From positions 1-32,050 of the forward strand of contig JASGMP010000009.1 in assembly GCA_030156395.1 (NCBI GenBank): a stretch of 32,050 bases of DNA, written 5' to 3'. Numbering within the stretch: position 1 is the first letter of the stretch; each line of letters begins with the position of its first letter. This stretch comes from Fidelibacterota bacterium. Lineage in GTDB: Bacteria; Fidelibacterota; Fidelibacteria; Fidelibacterales; Fidelibacteraceae. Position numbers and translations under genes: made by a program. The notes below the pieces were generated by a model, which was given only the letters and a program-made list of their open reading frames with translations, did no database searches and had not been told where the DNA came from. This document shows, one piece after another, positions 16,778 through 25,983 of this stretch.

Positions 16778-17998
16778 TTAATAGGTTACATCAAACACAG
16801 GATCCGTAAGCTGGTAATCCCCGAATCCGGTGTAATCCATAAAGACAAATTGCCTGTTCAGGTTATGATAATACCAGATGATATAGGGTTTTGTTGACAG
16901 ATCGAAGGTGTGTTGTTCCACGTCATCCGGTTCGCCAAAAATTGTATATATCATACCCCTGTCGCTTTCCCATCCAGCCAGAAAACCGGAAAATTGCTGA
17001 TTGGCCAGCTCGATTCTGTGAAAATATTCATTCATCAGCTCATTATTCGGTGTGTTGGGGGACGGGTCATTTCGTTTCCAAAAATCCTGAAAGAGCTTTT
17101 TCTGCTCATCTCCAGTGGCATTCAGCATTTTCTGATATTCATCCGCCTGTATAAAATTGGTCATGCGTAAATAACGCATTTGTCTCACGGCCAGATCCAG
17201 ATCATGGATAAGGGTGGACATATCCTCCCAGCGGATTTGAAACCGTGTGGAGCGCCTGATTTCTTTATCATCAATCCGAGCTGACAATTCGAGAGTATAT
17301 GATTTGTATCCCAGCCCTTCAACGGAGACGGGAAAGGCATAATCACGTGGACTCTTTTTCAAGTTGACAAAGAAATAACCTTCACGGATTTTTTTCCCAT
17401 CGTCAAAAATCCTGAAAGTAAATTTTTCTTTCCCTTCTTTGCCGGCGGCAGAAAAAACAAACCGGATATACCGAATCGGAGGATTTTTGGTGCTATCTAC
17501 GTGGATGGGTTCATCCGCCGGAGATACCTCACCCAAAAACCATGCACTATCCTCGAACAGGGATAATTCAGCAGTAAACTCCTTTTTCCCTTTTCGCTGG
17601 GTAAATATATCCACCACATAAACTACAACTGTCATATCCTCTGTTATTAATTCATAAGTCTTTTCCAATTCTGTAAACTGATTTGACGCAATGGATTTTT
17701 CATACGAACGGGTTGTGATGGTTTCAAACCAGGTATCGCCGGCAATTTTTTTACCGTCGTGTAAAATTGAAATGGTCACATCCAGTCTTGCTTCAAATTC
17801 TTCTCCGCTTTTCTTAAAAAGAATCGAATTATTGGGGACCTTGATGGTCATTTCAAGCTTTCCATATCCCGCTTTGTCTGATGGTCTTATTCTATGATCC
17901 ACCTGAAAACGAATGGGATCTTCGTTTGGGTCTGCAGCGAAAAGAACAGAAACTCCTGCCAGAAAAATTAATAGTAATTTTTTATTCATATATTTCAT
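16778..17998 (-). CDS. GWxTD domain-containing secreted protein
   Basis: This 406-aa protein has a signal peptide (KKLLLIFLAGVSVLFAADP), beta-rich repeats through about residue 270, and a C-terminal GWxTD domain. The domain's signature is GWESDRGMIYTIFGEPDDVE at about residues 340-360, then YIIWYYHN and FVFMDYTGFGDYQL. The exact Thr of GWxTD is Ser here. The domain is widespread in FCB-group and Acidobacteriota genomes and its function is unknown. Start is ATG 17998, overlapping the propeller gene by 17 nt; a second ATG at 17989 is also possible. Tight linkage to the propeller protein suggests both work in the cell envelope. Confidence 0.85.
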   Translation of the reverse strand: MKYMNKKLLLIFLAGVSVLFAADPNEDPIRFQVDHRIRPSDKAGYGKLEMTIKVPNNSILFKKSGEEFEARLDVTISILHDGKKIAGDTWFETITTRSYEKSIASNQFTELEKTYELITEDMTVVVYVVDIFTQRKGKKEFTAELSLFEDSAWFLGEVSPADEPIHVDSTKNPPIRYIRFVFSAAGKEGKEKFTFRIFDDGKKIREGYFFVNLKKSPRDYAFPVSVEGLGYKSYTLELSARIDDKEIRRSTRFQIRWEDMSTLIHDLDLAVRQMRYLRMTNFIQADEYQKMLNATGDEQKKLFQDFWKRNDPSPNTPNNELMNEYFHRIELANQQFSGFLAGWESDRGMIYTIFGEPDDVEQHTFDLSTKPYIIWYYHNLNRQFVFMDYTGFGDYQLTDPVFDVTY

Positions 17999-19556
17999 AG
18001 CGGGTTAATCCCTGATCTGTTCCAATATATAAGATATTACCGGATATTTCCAACGTTTGAATTGTATTGCTGCAAAGGCCTTCCTCCCGTGTAAGATGTG
18101 CTGTTTGTTCTGTTTTCAAATTGTACGAGAAGAGTCCTTGATTCGTTCCGATCCACACATTCGATGTATCACAGGCCATATCGGTAATCCAGATTCCGCG
18201 TCTTAGGCCTGTCACAGGCAATGTGCGTACCGATTTCAGCAGGGGATCGGATTCCATAATGAATACATCATCGTTCCAATAAATATGTTTTCCATTCTCC
18301 GTTAAATGATCTACACCGTACCGAATATTGATAAAATACTTCCTAAAATCCAGATGATTGGTATCAGAAACTTCATAGACCATAATGCCGGAGTAGGACC
18401 CAAGGTATAAGTAATCCTTTATTTGCAAACCGGTTTGTATTTTAATGGGGATATCCTGAACCGGACGGATATACAGTTCTTTTAAATCAACTTCAAAAAC
18501 GCCGGTTTCGGCTATAATCCAACCGGTCTGACCCTGTTGAACCACGTCATAAACGGTATTGATGAGTCCTACACCGGGTGTGATGGTTTGAAAATTATCT
18601 TCACCGGGACCGGACACAATAATTGAATAATCGGTAATCACGAAGAGAGTATCGTGGTACTGCATAAATCCCCGAACAGACTGATTTCCCAACGCAGGAA
18701 CATCATCCTCATCGATCCACCGAAACCTCTGGAATTCCTCATGGGTTTCGGTCCAGCCATTCCGATCATCTAATCCCTTATAATCAATTCCATGACCGAT
18801 AAAAATCCTATTTCCACTGACAAAACACCGGGTTACATTGTCGTTCAACAGGCCATAGGGCTGATGTTCAACCATTCTGACGGTTCTGTCACCGGTGTAC
18901 AGCCCGTTTCCCAATGTCCCCATCCAGAGATTTTGAGAATTGCCGTATACGGAAAATGCGATAGGATATTTTACAAAGGCATTTTTTACAACAGACCCCT
19001 CCGTATCAATAAAATATTCACCGGTGAACTGGACCTGATACAGATCCATCTCAATACCCGAGACAGACCAACTAATTTTTATATCCGGGTCATGAATCGT
19101 TTGCACAATGTGTCCCGTGTAGGGATCCAATTCCACAATTCCGTCGTAGGTATCGGCAAAAAGTCTATTTCCATCACTTCCTATCCGTTTACAATATCCC
19201 TGAAAATCAACTTTTTCCCATTGAAAGGCTGCATCCCCAAATAAGACATACAGGTCTTTGTTTACCGCAGCCCACAAATAACCTGTAGCCCGGTGATAAT
19301 AGACGGTTCGAATATCGGTGTCCGGAAGTCCCATGGGCTGATTCATCGGTTTTTGCCACTTACGAAAAAGATGGGAATAGACAATCACTCCGTTATTCGT
19401 GGCAAAATACGTTCTGTCATCAGATTGTGACATGGAATATACATACCGAAAAGAGTGATAATTGGTCATTTTTCCCGAATAATGGGGACTGACAGCATAG
19501 AGCGGGAAAATCAGCATCCACAGCAGGAAAAGTGTCACGATGTTTATACGTTTCAT
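17982..19556 (-). CDS. Secreted beta-propeller (two-component-regulator-propeller-like) protein
   Basis: This 524-aa protein has a signal peptide (INIVTLFLLWMLIFPLYAVS) and then propeller-type blades. Recurring elements include YFATNNGVIVYS, YLWAAVNKDLYVLFG, NLWMGTLGNGLYTG, YLGSYSGIMVYE, NVWIGTNQGLFSYN and ILYIGTDQGLTRYE, the W-x-G-T-x-x-G-L pattern of the sensor domains of hybrid two-component systems. There is no kinase or other output domain and no lipobox, so it is a stand-alone periplasmic or exported protein. ATG 19556 is preferred over TTG 19559. GAGGA lies just upstream. It heads the run propeller, GWxTD, IDH-like, polA, nadB. Confidence 0.78.
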   Translation of the reverse strand: MKRINIVTLFLLWMLIFPLYAVSPHYSGKMTNYHSFRYVYSMSQSDDRTYFATNNGVIVYSHLFRKWQKPMNQPMGLPDTDIRTVYYHRATGYLWAAVNKDLYVLFGDAAFQWEKVDFQGYCKRIGSDGNRLFADTYDGIVELDPYTGHIVQTIHDPDIKISWSVSGIEMDLYQVQFTGEYFIDTEGSVVKNAFVKYPIAFSVYGNSQNLWMGTLGNGLYTGDRTVRMVEHQPYGLLNDNVTRCFVSGNRIFIGHGIDYKGLDDRNGWTETHEEFQRFRWIDEDDVPALGNQSVRGFMQYHDTLFVITDYSIIVSGPGEDNFQTITPGVGLINTVYDVVQQGQTGWIIAETGVFEVDLKELYIRPVQDIPIKIQTGLQIKDYLYLGSYSGIMVYEVSDTNHLDFRKYFINIRYGVDHLTENGKHIYWNDDVFIMESDPLLKSVRTLPVTGLRRGIWITDMACDTSNVWIGTNQGLFSYNLKTEQTAHLTREEGLCSNTIQTLEISGNILYIGTDQGLTRYEIYE

Positions 19557-19597
19557 CAAATCCTCATCAGGAAAGGTAAGGAAACATTGTTTATGAA

Positions 19598-20593
19598 TTA
19601 AAGAAAATTATAGCTCATCTCTTTCAGGGCTTCAAGTGTTATCGGAATAATGCCTACTTCTTCACACACTTTTCCAGCGGCAAGATTTGCCATGACTGTA
19701 CTGATCCTTAGGGAATACCCGGCAGCAGAAAAAAGGGCAACAGTCGAAATCACCGTATCTCCGGCACCGGTTACATCATGAATTTTCCGGGCGCGGGTAG
19801 GAATTTTCAAACAAGTGTCCGATGCATCCAACAGAATCATCCCGTCTTCACCCAGAGTAATAAGAACATTCTGAGCTTTCAAGATTCTGCGGATTTCCCG
19901 GGCTGCAAGACAAGCATCATCCGGTGAAATAATTTTGATGTGGAGCAAATCTTCCGTTTCTTTCCGATTGGGTTTAAAAAAGAATACCTCATGGTAGAGC
20001 TGGTAGTTTTCAAATTTGGGATCGATAAATACCGGAATGTTGTTTTTTTTGCAGATAGGCAGCACATTGTTGATCAATTCCGGGGATAACACACCCTTGT
20101 TATAATCCTGAAGAATCACGGCATTCAGCGAATCCACCTGGACCTGAAACCTATGAATTAAGTCATGGCATATTCTCTCAGAAATCCATTTCTTTTCTTC
20201 ATGATCCATCCGCAACAATTGCTGCCCATCACTCAGGACACGGGTTTTGGTAGTTGTCGGACGATCATCCACAATGACCAACCCGTCGATATTGACCTGA
20301 TCTTCAGCGAACAAACCTTTTAAATCTTCTCCTTGCGAATCTTGTCCCATGACACCAAAAATGGAACAGGATGCCCCCAGAGAGCGAATATTTCGGCATA
20401 CATTGGCAGCACCGCCGGGTTTGATAACAGATGACCGGATATCCACAATTGGCACCGGTGCTTCGGGGGAAATCCGGGAGACTTTCCCTTCGTGATATAC
20501 ATCCAGCATGACATCTCCAATCACACCAATCCTGAGCTTGCTGAAGCGCTTCTCAACTTCTTTAAAATCCACCTGTCTGATCAGATCAATCAA
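19598..20593 (-). CDS. rfaE1: D-glycero-beta-D-manno-heptose-7-phosphate kinase
   Basis: This PfkB/ribokinase-family kinase phosphorylates heptose-7-phosphate at C1 in ADP-heptose synthesis for LPS core. Matching stretches are IGDVMLDVYHEGKVSRISPEAPVP near the start (written in pieces: GDVMLDVY, SRISPEAPVPIV), GGAANVCRNI, QDYNKGVL, FIDPKFEN, FKPNRKE and the C-terminal catalytic GAGDTV. It stops after the kinase domain, so the adenylyltransferase (RfaE2) must be separate. I use the TTG at 20593 (331 aa) because GGAG lies nine bases upstream and it overlaps gpmI by only 8 nt. An ATG at 20632 would add 13 residues but has no Shine-Dalgarno. Implies heptose-containing LPS. Confidence 0.9.
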   Translation of the reverse strand: MIDLIRQVDFKEVEKRFSKLRIGVIGDVMLDVYHEGKVSRISPEAPVPIVDIRSSVIKPGGAANVCRNIRSLGASCSIFGVMGQDSQGEDLKGLFAEDQVNIDGLVIVDDRPTTTKTRVLSDGQQLLRMDHEEKKWISERICHDLIHRFQVQVDSLNAVILQDYNKGVLSPELINNVLPICKKNNIPVFIDPKFENYQLYHEVFFFKPNRKETEDLLHIKIISPDDACLAAREIRRILKAQNVLITLGEDGMILLDASDTCLKIPTRARKIHDVTGAGDTVISTVALFSAAGYSLRISTVMANLAAGKVCEEVGIIPITLEALKEMSYNFL

Positions 20594-22112
20594 CGAGGCA
20601 TTCTCCGTCCATCTCGACAGGTTTTGGCACATCCAGCCATTTCAGCAAGGTCGGCGCGATATCACCCAGTTTACCATCATTTTTGAATGTATAGGATTGA
20701 ATCTTTGGTTCAACAATCATAAAGGGGACTTTGTTCATGGTGTGTTGGGTATGGGGTTGTCCGTTTTTGACATCCCACATCTCTTCGCAGTTTCCATGAT
20801 CAGCAGTTACAAAAACGGTCCCACCCTTTTGGTTGAAAAGTTTAACAATTTCACCAATACGGGAATCCAGATATTCCAAAGCTTTTATTGCCGCTTCCAG
20901 CACCCCGGTGTGACCGACCATATCTCCATTGGCGTAATTTAAAATAATAACATCATAGGTATCACTCCTGATGGCTTCAATCAGTTTATCGCTCACTTCA
21001 GGAGCACTCATTTCCGGTTTCAGGTCATACGTTGCCACCTTGGGAGAAGGAACCAGAATCCGTTCTTCCCCCTCAAATTGTTTTTCCTCACCACCATTAA
21101 AAAAGTAGGTCACATGGGCATATTTTTCAGTTTCCGCAATCCGAAGCTGTTTCATTCCGGCTTTGCTGACCACTTCCCCGAAGATGTTGGTATGCTTCTG
21201 TTTGTCGAATAGAACGGGATAGGGAAATTCTGCCTGATACCGGGTCATGGTTACATAATTCAGCCCCAGTTTACGCGTCCGGAATTCTGAAAAATCAGGA
21301 TCATTTAATGCAATGGCAATTTCACGCATCCTGTCCGCCCTGAAATTAAAAGTCAATACTGTATCTCCAGGCATAAGCAATCCATGATATCCGGGATTTT
21401 TTACCACTGCCGGATCCATAAACTCATCGGTGATCTTTTCCTTGTATTTCTTTTCCATATAGGCAACAGGATCATCCACATGTTCACCCATGCCTTCTGT
21501 CAGCATGCGGTAAGCTTTTTCTATCCTGTCCCACCGCTTATCCCGGTCCATCCCGTAATACCTGCCGATAATGGTGGATAATTTGCCGACCTTGTGTTCC
21601 TTCATGAAAGCCAACAAATCCCGGATATAGTCGACTCCGCTGTGGGGAGGTGTATCCCGGCCATCCATCAGGGCATGAACATACACTTCTTTAAAACCAT
21701 CTTTTTTAAGCTCCAGCATGATATTCTTCAGATGGGAAATCTGAGAATGGACTCCCGCATCTGAAAGGAGTCCCATAAGATGAAAGCGGCTTGTCCGCGA
21801 TTTGCACACATTCACACATTTCCGGTATACGGGATTGTCCCTGAAGGTCTCCTTTTCAAAAGATTCATCTATACGGACCAAATCCTGTTTGACAATCCGA
21901 CCGGCACCAATATTTAAATGTCCCACTTCGGAATTACCCATCACACCGTCTGGAAGTCCGACAGCTTTTCCGTTACATGTCAGTGATGTCCAGGGCCGTT
22001 CCTTAAACAACTTGTTTAAATTTGGTGTATCTGCAAGTTTTGTGGCATTGAACTCTTTCTCTTCCCGGAGTCCGTAACCATCCAGGATCATGAGTAATAC
22101 TTTATTTGGCAT
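20586..22112 (-). CDS. gpmI: 2,3-bisphosphoglycerate-independent phosphoglycerate mutase
   Basis: This 508-aa alkaline-phosphatase-superfamily enzyme interconverts 3- and 2-phosphoglycerate in glycolysis and gluconeogenesis. Metal ligand Asp11 lies in LMILDGYGL. The phosphoserine is Ser61 in MGNSEVGHLNIGAGR. DGRDTPPHSG, YYGMDRDKRWDR and TADHGNCEEM carry further substrate and metal residues. Length is as expected for GpmI. A strong AAGGAGA precedes ATG 22112 and 91 bp separate it from menG, so it may have its own promoter. It is followed by the heptose kinase gene. Confidence 0.97.
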   Translation of the reverse strand: MPNKVLLMILDGYGLREEKEFNATKLADTPNLNKLFKERPWTSLTCNGKAVGLPDGVMGNSEVGHLNIGAGRIVKQDLVRIDESFEKETFRDNPVYRKCVNVCKSRTSRFHLMGLLSDAGVHSQISHLKNIMLELKKDGFKEVYVHALMDGRDTPPHSGVDYIRDLLAFMKEHKVGKLSTIIGRYYGMDRDKRWDRIEKAYRMLTEGMGEHVDDPVAYMEKKYKEKITDEFMDPAVVKNPGYHGLLMPGDTVLTFNFRADRMREIAIALNDPDFSEFRTRKLGLNYVTMTRYQAEFPYPVLFDKQKHTNIFGEVVSKAGMKQLRIAETEKYAHVTYFFNGGEEKQFEGEERILVPSPKVATYDLKPEMSAPEVSDKLIEAIRSDTYDVIILNYANGDMVGHTGVLEAAIKALEYLDSRIGEIVKLFNQKGGTVFVTADHGNCEEMWDVKNGQPHTQHTMNKVPFMIVEPKIQSYTFKNDGKLGDIAPTLLKWLDVPKPVEMDGECLVD

Positions 22113-22203
22113 GTTTTCTCCTTGTATAAATAGATAAAAATGTAATGCTTTTAAACGGGAAAATCAACGTACAAAGGAAAAGCTTATCCAGACTCACAAA
22201 CTT

Positions 22204-22947
22204 CTATCTGTTTTTAACAGCATGATACAGGTAACACACACCACCACTCATGGAAATGACATCAGAGACCATGAAACCGGAGTCTTGCAAAAATTTTGTG
22301 AACTCCCCCGGAGTTAGAAAACGGTCCACCGAATCAGGCAGATAGGCATACGCTCTGGGATGCCGTGAAATAATTTTCCCGATTCGGGGAAGAATGTGAT
22401 GAAAATAAAACCGGAATACAGTGTTCCACAAGCCTTTGTGGGGAACAGAAAATTCCAGGATATACAAATTTCCTTTTGGTTTCAGTACCCGGTATAATTC
22501 CGCGATTCCCGACGCAAGATTTTCCAGGTTTCTCACGCCAAAAGCCACCATGGCATGATGAAATATGTCATTTTCAAAGCCAAGTGCTTCCAGGTCTCCC
22601 AGGCGAAATTGTATTCGTTTATCATGGATGCGTGAATTGGCAATGAAAAGCATCTTCGGGGATAGATCAAGTCCTGTCAATTGAAATGGAATATCAGGAT
22701 ATCTTTTAAGCATAAGCCAAGTCAGTGCACCGGTACCGCAAGCGGCATCAAGTATGGACTCGTGTGCCTTGATATCCATGCTATCTACAAGGCGTTTTCT
22801 CCAGACATAATCCAGACCGACACTGAGGAAATGGTTGAGAAAATCATACCGTGGCGAGATGGAATCGAAAAGTGATCTGATTTTATCCTTTTCAGGACCG
22901 CTTGGGATTGTCATCGCCATGGTCAGACCATCGGGGATAGAGTTCAT
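22204..22947 (-). CDS. ubiE: Demethylmenaquinone methyltransferase (MenG/UbiE)
   Basis: A 247-aa class I SAM methyltransferase. The UbiE/COQ5 marks are FDSISPRYDFLNHFLSVG, YVWRKRLV, motif I LDAACGTGALTW, VAFGVRNLEN and YRVLKPKGNLYILEFS. It methylates the ring of demethylmenaquinone (or the ubiquinone precursor). With UbiA and UbiX genes directly upstream and no ubiquinone hydroxylase, menaquinone is more likely. ATG 22947 overlaps ubiX by 56 nt; ATGs at 22920 and 22914 would fit the family N-terminus as well, and none has a clear Shine-Dalgarno. Confidence 0.92.
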   Translation of the reverse strand: MNSIPDGLTMAMTIPSGPEKDKIRSLFDSISPRYDFLNHFLSVGLDYVWRKRLVDSMDIKAHESILDAACGTGALTWLMLKRYPDIPFQLTGLDLSPKMLFIANSRIHDKRIQFRLGDLEALGFENDIFHHAMVAFGVRNLENLASGIAELYRVLKPKGNLYILEFSVPHKGLWNTVFRFYFHHILPRIGKIISRHPRAYAYLPDSVDRFLTPGEFTKFLQDSGFMVSDVISMSGGVCYLYHAVKNR

Positions 22948-23503
22948 GGGGAATGTTCAGGCTGTCCATGATTTTACCGCTGATATAGGCTTTGATATCC
23001 TCCAGGCTTTTGGGAAAAGTATAAAAGGCAGGGACAGGCGGTAAAATCAGGGCACCCGCTTTGCCGGCCTGAAGCATATTTTGAAGGTGGATGGAATTCA
23101 GGGGTGTTTCCCGGGGGACCAATATAAGTGTCCTCCGCTCTTTCAGCATCACATCAGCAGCCCGTTCGATTAGGGAGTATGTATATCCATTCGCCACAGC
23201 TGAGAGAGTTTTCATGGAGCATGGAATAATCACCATCGCATGTGCAACTCCTGATCCACTGGCAAAAGGCGCGGAAAAATCACCGGAATCCCAGATACGA
23301 ATGGAATGAAATTCAGAAAAATAGTCATCGAATGAAAGATTTTCTGGTACTCCCACCTCCTGACGAAAAACCTTTTCTCCCATGGAGGAAAAGATAATAT
23401 GGATTTCCGGAATCCGGTACGCCAGCTGACGGATAAGATGGTCAGCCAGCGGAGCACCTGAGGCACCGGTTACTGCTATGATAATTTTTTTCGGATTTTT
23501 CAT
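22892..23503 (-). CDS. ubiX: Flavin prenyltransferase UbiX (MqnM-like)
   Basis: A 203-aa flavoprotein that prenylates FMN to make the cofactor of UbiD-family decarboxylases. Family stretches are IIIAVTGASGAPLAD, FASGSGVAHAMVIIPCSMKTLSAVANGY, DVMLKERRTLILVPRETPL and the C-terminal AFYTFPKSLEDI. It overlaps ubiA by ATGA. The matching UbiD decarboxylase is not in the window. Paired with a prenyltransferase and MenG, it fits the last steps of the futalosine menaquinone route; that pathway assignment is inference. Confidence 0.95.
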   Translation of the reverse strand: MKNPKKIIIAVTGASGAPLADHLIRQLAYRIPEIHIIFSSMGEKVFRQEVGVPENLSFDDYFSEFHSIRIWDSGDFSAPFASGSGVAHAMVIIPCSMKTLSAVANGYTYSLIERAADVMLKERRTLILVPRETPLNSIHLQNMLQAGKAGALILPPVPAFYTFPKSLEDIKAYISGKIMDSLNIPHELYPRWSDHGDDNPKRS

Positions 23504-24363
23504 GACAGAAAAATACGATCCAATAAGACAAATCCAAAGTATAACAGAGAAATCAAAGCGTTCATATTAAAAAATGCCTTACCGATATTGTCATGACTTC
23601 TGTAAACCAAAAAATGTTCATAGATAATAAAAATGCTGATGATGCCTGTCCCGGTCCATAGAATCCATCCTGCTGGATACAGAAGATGGAGAATGACCAG
23701 GAAGAGCACCATAAAAGCATGGCAGAGCCGGCTGATTACAAGTGCTTTCTGGAGGCCCATATCCGCCGGAATGGAATGGACGCCATGCTGCCTGTCAAAA
23801 TCCACATCCTGAATGGCATACAGAATATCAAACCCGGCAGTCCACACCCCCACGGCAGCACTGATCAGAATCGGGATAATATGCAATTCACCTGTAAGAC
23901 CCAGCCATACGCCCGACGGAGCAATCCCAAGAGAAAGGCCCAGCACAAAATGGGTCCCCGCCCACACCCTTTTCAGAAAGCTATATCCCAGCAAAATAGC
24001 CAGGACCGGGAAGGCCAGCCAGAAGCAGATCCAATTTAGCATGGCGGCGGAAAAGAGAAAAATCAGGGCAGATACAGAAACAAACACAAGGACAGCCCCC
24101 GGCGAAATCACCCCGGCAGGCAGTTCTCTTGTACGGGTCCTGGGATTGAGAGCATCCAGCCGCCGGTCAGCCAGCCGGTTAAAACCCATGGCAGCACTTC
24201 GGGCGGAAACCATGGCCATCAGGATCCAAAGAAGTTTTGTCAGCCATACACCAGGTGGGATAGAAAACATATCTACGGCAAAGGTAAAGGATGCCATGGC
24301 AAATGGAAGGGCAAATAAGGAATGGGAGAATTTGATCATCCGACCGTAATCAAGAATTCTCAT
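23500..24363 (-). CDS. ubiA: UbiA-family prenyltransferase (MqnP/4-hydroxybenzoate polyprenyltransferase-like)
   Basis: This integral membrane protein, with about eight hydrophobic segments, attaches a polyprenyl chain to an aromatic acid. The two Asp-rich motifs are NRLADRRLDALNPRT (NxxxDxxxD) and QDVDFDRQHGVHS (DxxxD). The N-terminal IKFSHSLFALPFAM is like MqnP proteins that act on the 1,4-dihydroxy-6-naphthoate route, which suits a menaquinone producer without men genes nearby. ATG 24363 (287 aa) fits the family N-terminus and overlaps queC by 14 nt; an ATG at 24387 adds eight residues. Confidence 0.9.
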   Translation of the reverse strand: MRILDYGRMIKFSHSLFALPFAMASFTFAVDMFSIPPGVWLTKLLWILMAMVSARSAAMGFNRLADRRLDALNPRTRTRELPAGVISPGAVLVFVSVSALIFLFSAAMLNWICFWLAFPVLAILLGYSFLKRVWAGTHFVLGLSLGIAPSGVWLGLTGELHIIPILISAAVGVWTAGFDILYAIQDVDFDRQHGVHSIPADMGLQKALVISRLCHAFMVLFLVILHLLYPAGWILWTGTGIISIFIIYEHFLVYRSHDNIGKAFFNMNALISLLYFGFVLLDRIFLS

Positions 24364-25015
24364 GGCGTGTCCGCAAATACGCTTCATAACCTTTTTTTCT
24401 CAGCAGGCAGGCAGGACAATTTCCACATCCATAACCCCAGGCATGACGGGTGGAATGATCTCCATGGTAACAGGTATGGGTCTTTTCCACTATGGTTTGC
24501 ATAACCCCCAATTCGTCCGACAATGCCCAGATCTCTTTTTTGGACAGATGCTGAAGGGGTGTTTTGATCTGAATAGGATAATCGAGACCTTCACGAAGTG
24601 CCGATTCCATGATATGGATAAAAGAAGCCCGGCAATCGGGATATCCGGAATAATCTTCGTCATTGACCCCCACAATAACACTGTTAAAATTCAGTCTGTA
24701 CGCCAGGGAGGCTGCCAGGGTGAGAAAGACAATATTCCGTCCGGGGACAAAGGTATTTGGCACGCCTTTGTTGGTTATCTGAATATCCATTTCTTCAATC
24801 ATTGCCGTACCGCCAATCTGTTGAAAGGCAGGAACATCCAGAACATGTAGAGGCACTTTGTTTTCCTCACAAAGACGGCGGGCACACTCTCCTTCGATTT
24901 TGTGGCGTTGTTCATAGTTAAAAAACACAGCCTCCGTTTGATTTGAATGCCGAAGCGACCAAAACAGGCAGGTTGATGAATCCTGTCCACCGGATAAAAG
25001 AACCAGAGATTTCAT
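24350..25015 (-). CDS. queC: 7-cyano-7-deazaguanine synthase
   Basis: This 221-aa PP-loop ATPase converts 7-carboxy-7-deazaguanine and ammonia to preQ0, the precursor of queuosine. The PP-loop SGGQDSS is at residues 8-14. Zinc cysteines lie near the C-terminus in GYGCGNCPACLLRKKGY, with an upstream CYHGD. It overlaps queE by ATGA. The queD-queE-queC order gives the GTP-to-preQ0 pathway apart from the first step (FolE). No phosphorothioate or archaeosine-type partner is nearby. Confidence 0.96.
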   Translation of the reverse strand: MKSLVLLSGGQDSSTCLFWSLRHSNQTEAVFFNYEQRHKIEGECARRLCEENKVPLHVLDVPAFQQIGGTAMIEEMDIQITNKGVPNTFVPGRNIVFLTLAASLAYRLNFNSVIVGVNDEDYSGYPDCRASFIHIMESALREGLDYPIQIKTPLQHLSKKEIWALSDELGVMQTIVEKTHTCYHGDHSTRHAWGYGCGNCPACLLRKKGYEAYLRTRHENS

Positions 25016-25614
25016 GGAATATCCAAATATTTATGTAGTTGAACACTTAAACGCCATTTGGGATGACTCAATACATATTCGAGGCAATAGCGGAGATTGT
25101 CATGATCAATTTTTTGAGGATTATTAAGAGGTGGGTTTACGGGACTGACAAAATAGTGGTCAGCCCTGATGCCAAAATCATGGGGGATCTCCCCTTTTTT
25201 AAGCAGAACTCTCAATTCATGACATTTCCTGACAACAGGCTTATCTGTTTTGGGTGAAACGGCAATCCAGTCAAAAAATCCTTCAGGAACAGAAAATGTC
25301 CCGTTGGTTTCCAGGTGGATTCTGAAATGGGCGGATTGAAGTCTTTTCAATAGGGGTTTCAACGGATGTATCAGCGGTTCACCGCCTGTTAGAACGACGG
25401 TTCGGGCAGGCCAGGACTCCAGCTGCCGAAGTATTTCATCTGTCGTAAGGATTTCTTTCATCGAATAATCCGTATCACAAAAATCACAGGCCAGATTACA
25501 TCCGGCAAAACGGATAAATGTCACTGGCAGACCTGTCCAGAAACCTTCTCCCTGAATGCTTGAAAATATGTCGTTTACAGGGTAAGTACGGCTTTGCTTG
25601 TGGGTGTTTCCCAT
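25012..25614 (-). CDS. queE: 7-carboxy-7-deazaguanine synthase
   Basis: A 200-aa radical-SAM ring-contraction enzyme that makes 7-carboxy-7-deazaguanine from 6-carboxytetrahydropterin. The N-terminal IFSSIQGEGFWTG is the QueE hallmark. The CX3CX2C motif is CNLACDFC (C39, C43, C46), followed by TGGEPL. ATG 25614 overlaps queD by 40 nt and has no obvious Shine-Dalgarno, so translational coupling is likely; I found no better in-frame start. Confidence 0.95.
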   Translation of the reverse strand: MGNTHKQSRTYPVNDIFSSIQGEGFWTGLPVTFIRFAGCNLACDFCDTDYSMKEILTTDEILRQLESWPARTVVLTGGEPLIHPLKPLLKRLQSAHFRIHLETNGTFSVPEGFFDWIAVSPKTDKPVVRKCHELRVLLKKGEIPHDFGIRADHYFVSPVNPPLNNPQKIDHDNLRYCLEYVLSHPKWRLSVQLHKYLDIP

Positions 25615-25982
25615 AGGATGATTTTAGAAATATCCAGATTCCGGGCCTGGAGTCGACGGGCAATCCAGGCACACAGATTTTCGGCGGTTGTTTCAAAAGG
25701 AAGCATCACGGAACGAAATTTTCCGGATAAAGCATCCACTAAGGTCAAATCCTTTTCGTAGACAGCCACGCTGTGATCGAGGATATCCACAATCTCTTTC
25801 TTTACAATATGTTTTAAGTCCCCAAAATCCATCACAAGACCATGCTGGTCCGGTATTCCCCGAACATAGACTTCCAACGTGTAGGTATGGCCGTGGAGAT
25901 GCCGGCATTTCCCCTGATGAAAAGAAAGGCGGTGTGCCATGTCAAAATGAAAGGTTTTCGATATTTCAAAAAGTTGTGTCAT
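25575..25982 (-). CDS. queD: 6-carboxy-5,6,7,8-tetrahydropterin synthase
   Basis: This 135-aa PTPS-fold enzyme acts on 7,8-dihydroneopterin triphosphate in preQ0 synthesis. Zinc histidines are in FDMAHRL (His16) and CRHLHGHTY (His30, His32), with catalytic Cys26. The DFGDLK and LDHS stretches follow. It starts one base after the stop of the amylase gene, with no Shine-Dalgarno, so it depends on readthrough or coupling from that gene. Confidence 0.95.
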   Translation of the reverse strand: MTQLFEISKTFHFDMAHRLSFHQGKCRHLHGHTYTLEVYVRGIPDQHGLVMDFGDLKHIVKKEIVDILDHSVAVYEKDLTLVDALSGKFRSVMLPFETTAENLCAWIARRLQARNLDISKIILWETPTSKAVLTL

Positions 25983-25983
25983 G

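Noticed and set aside
24350-25982. 7-deazaguanine DNA-modification (Dpd) or phage-defence cluster.
   Set aside because: queD, queE and queC are accompanied only by housekeeping genes; no DpdA or related genes are present.
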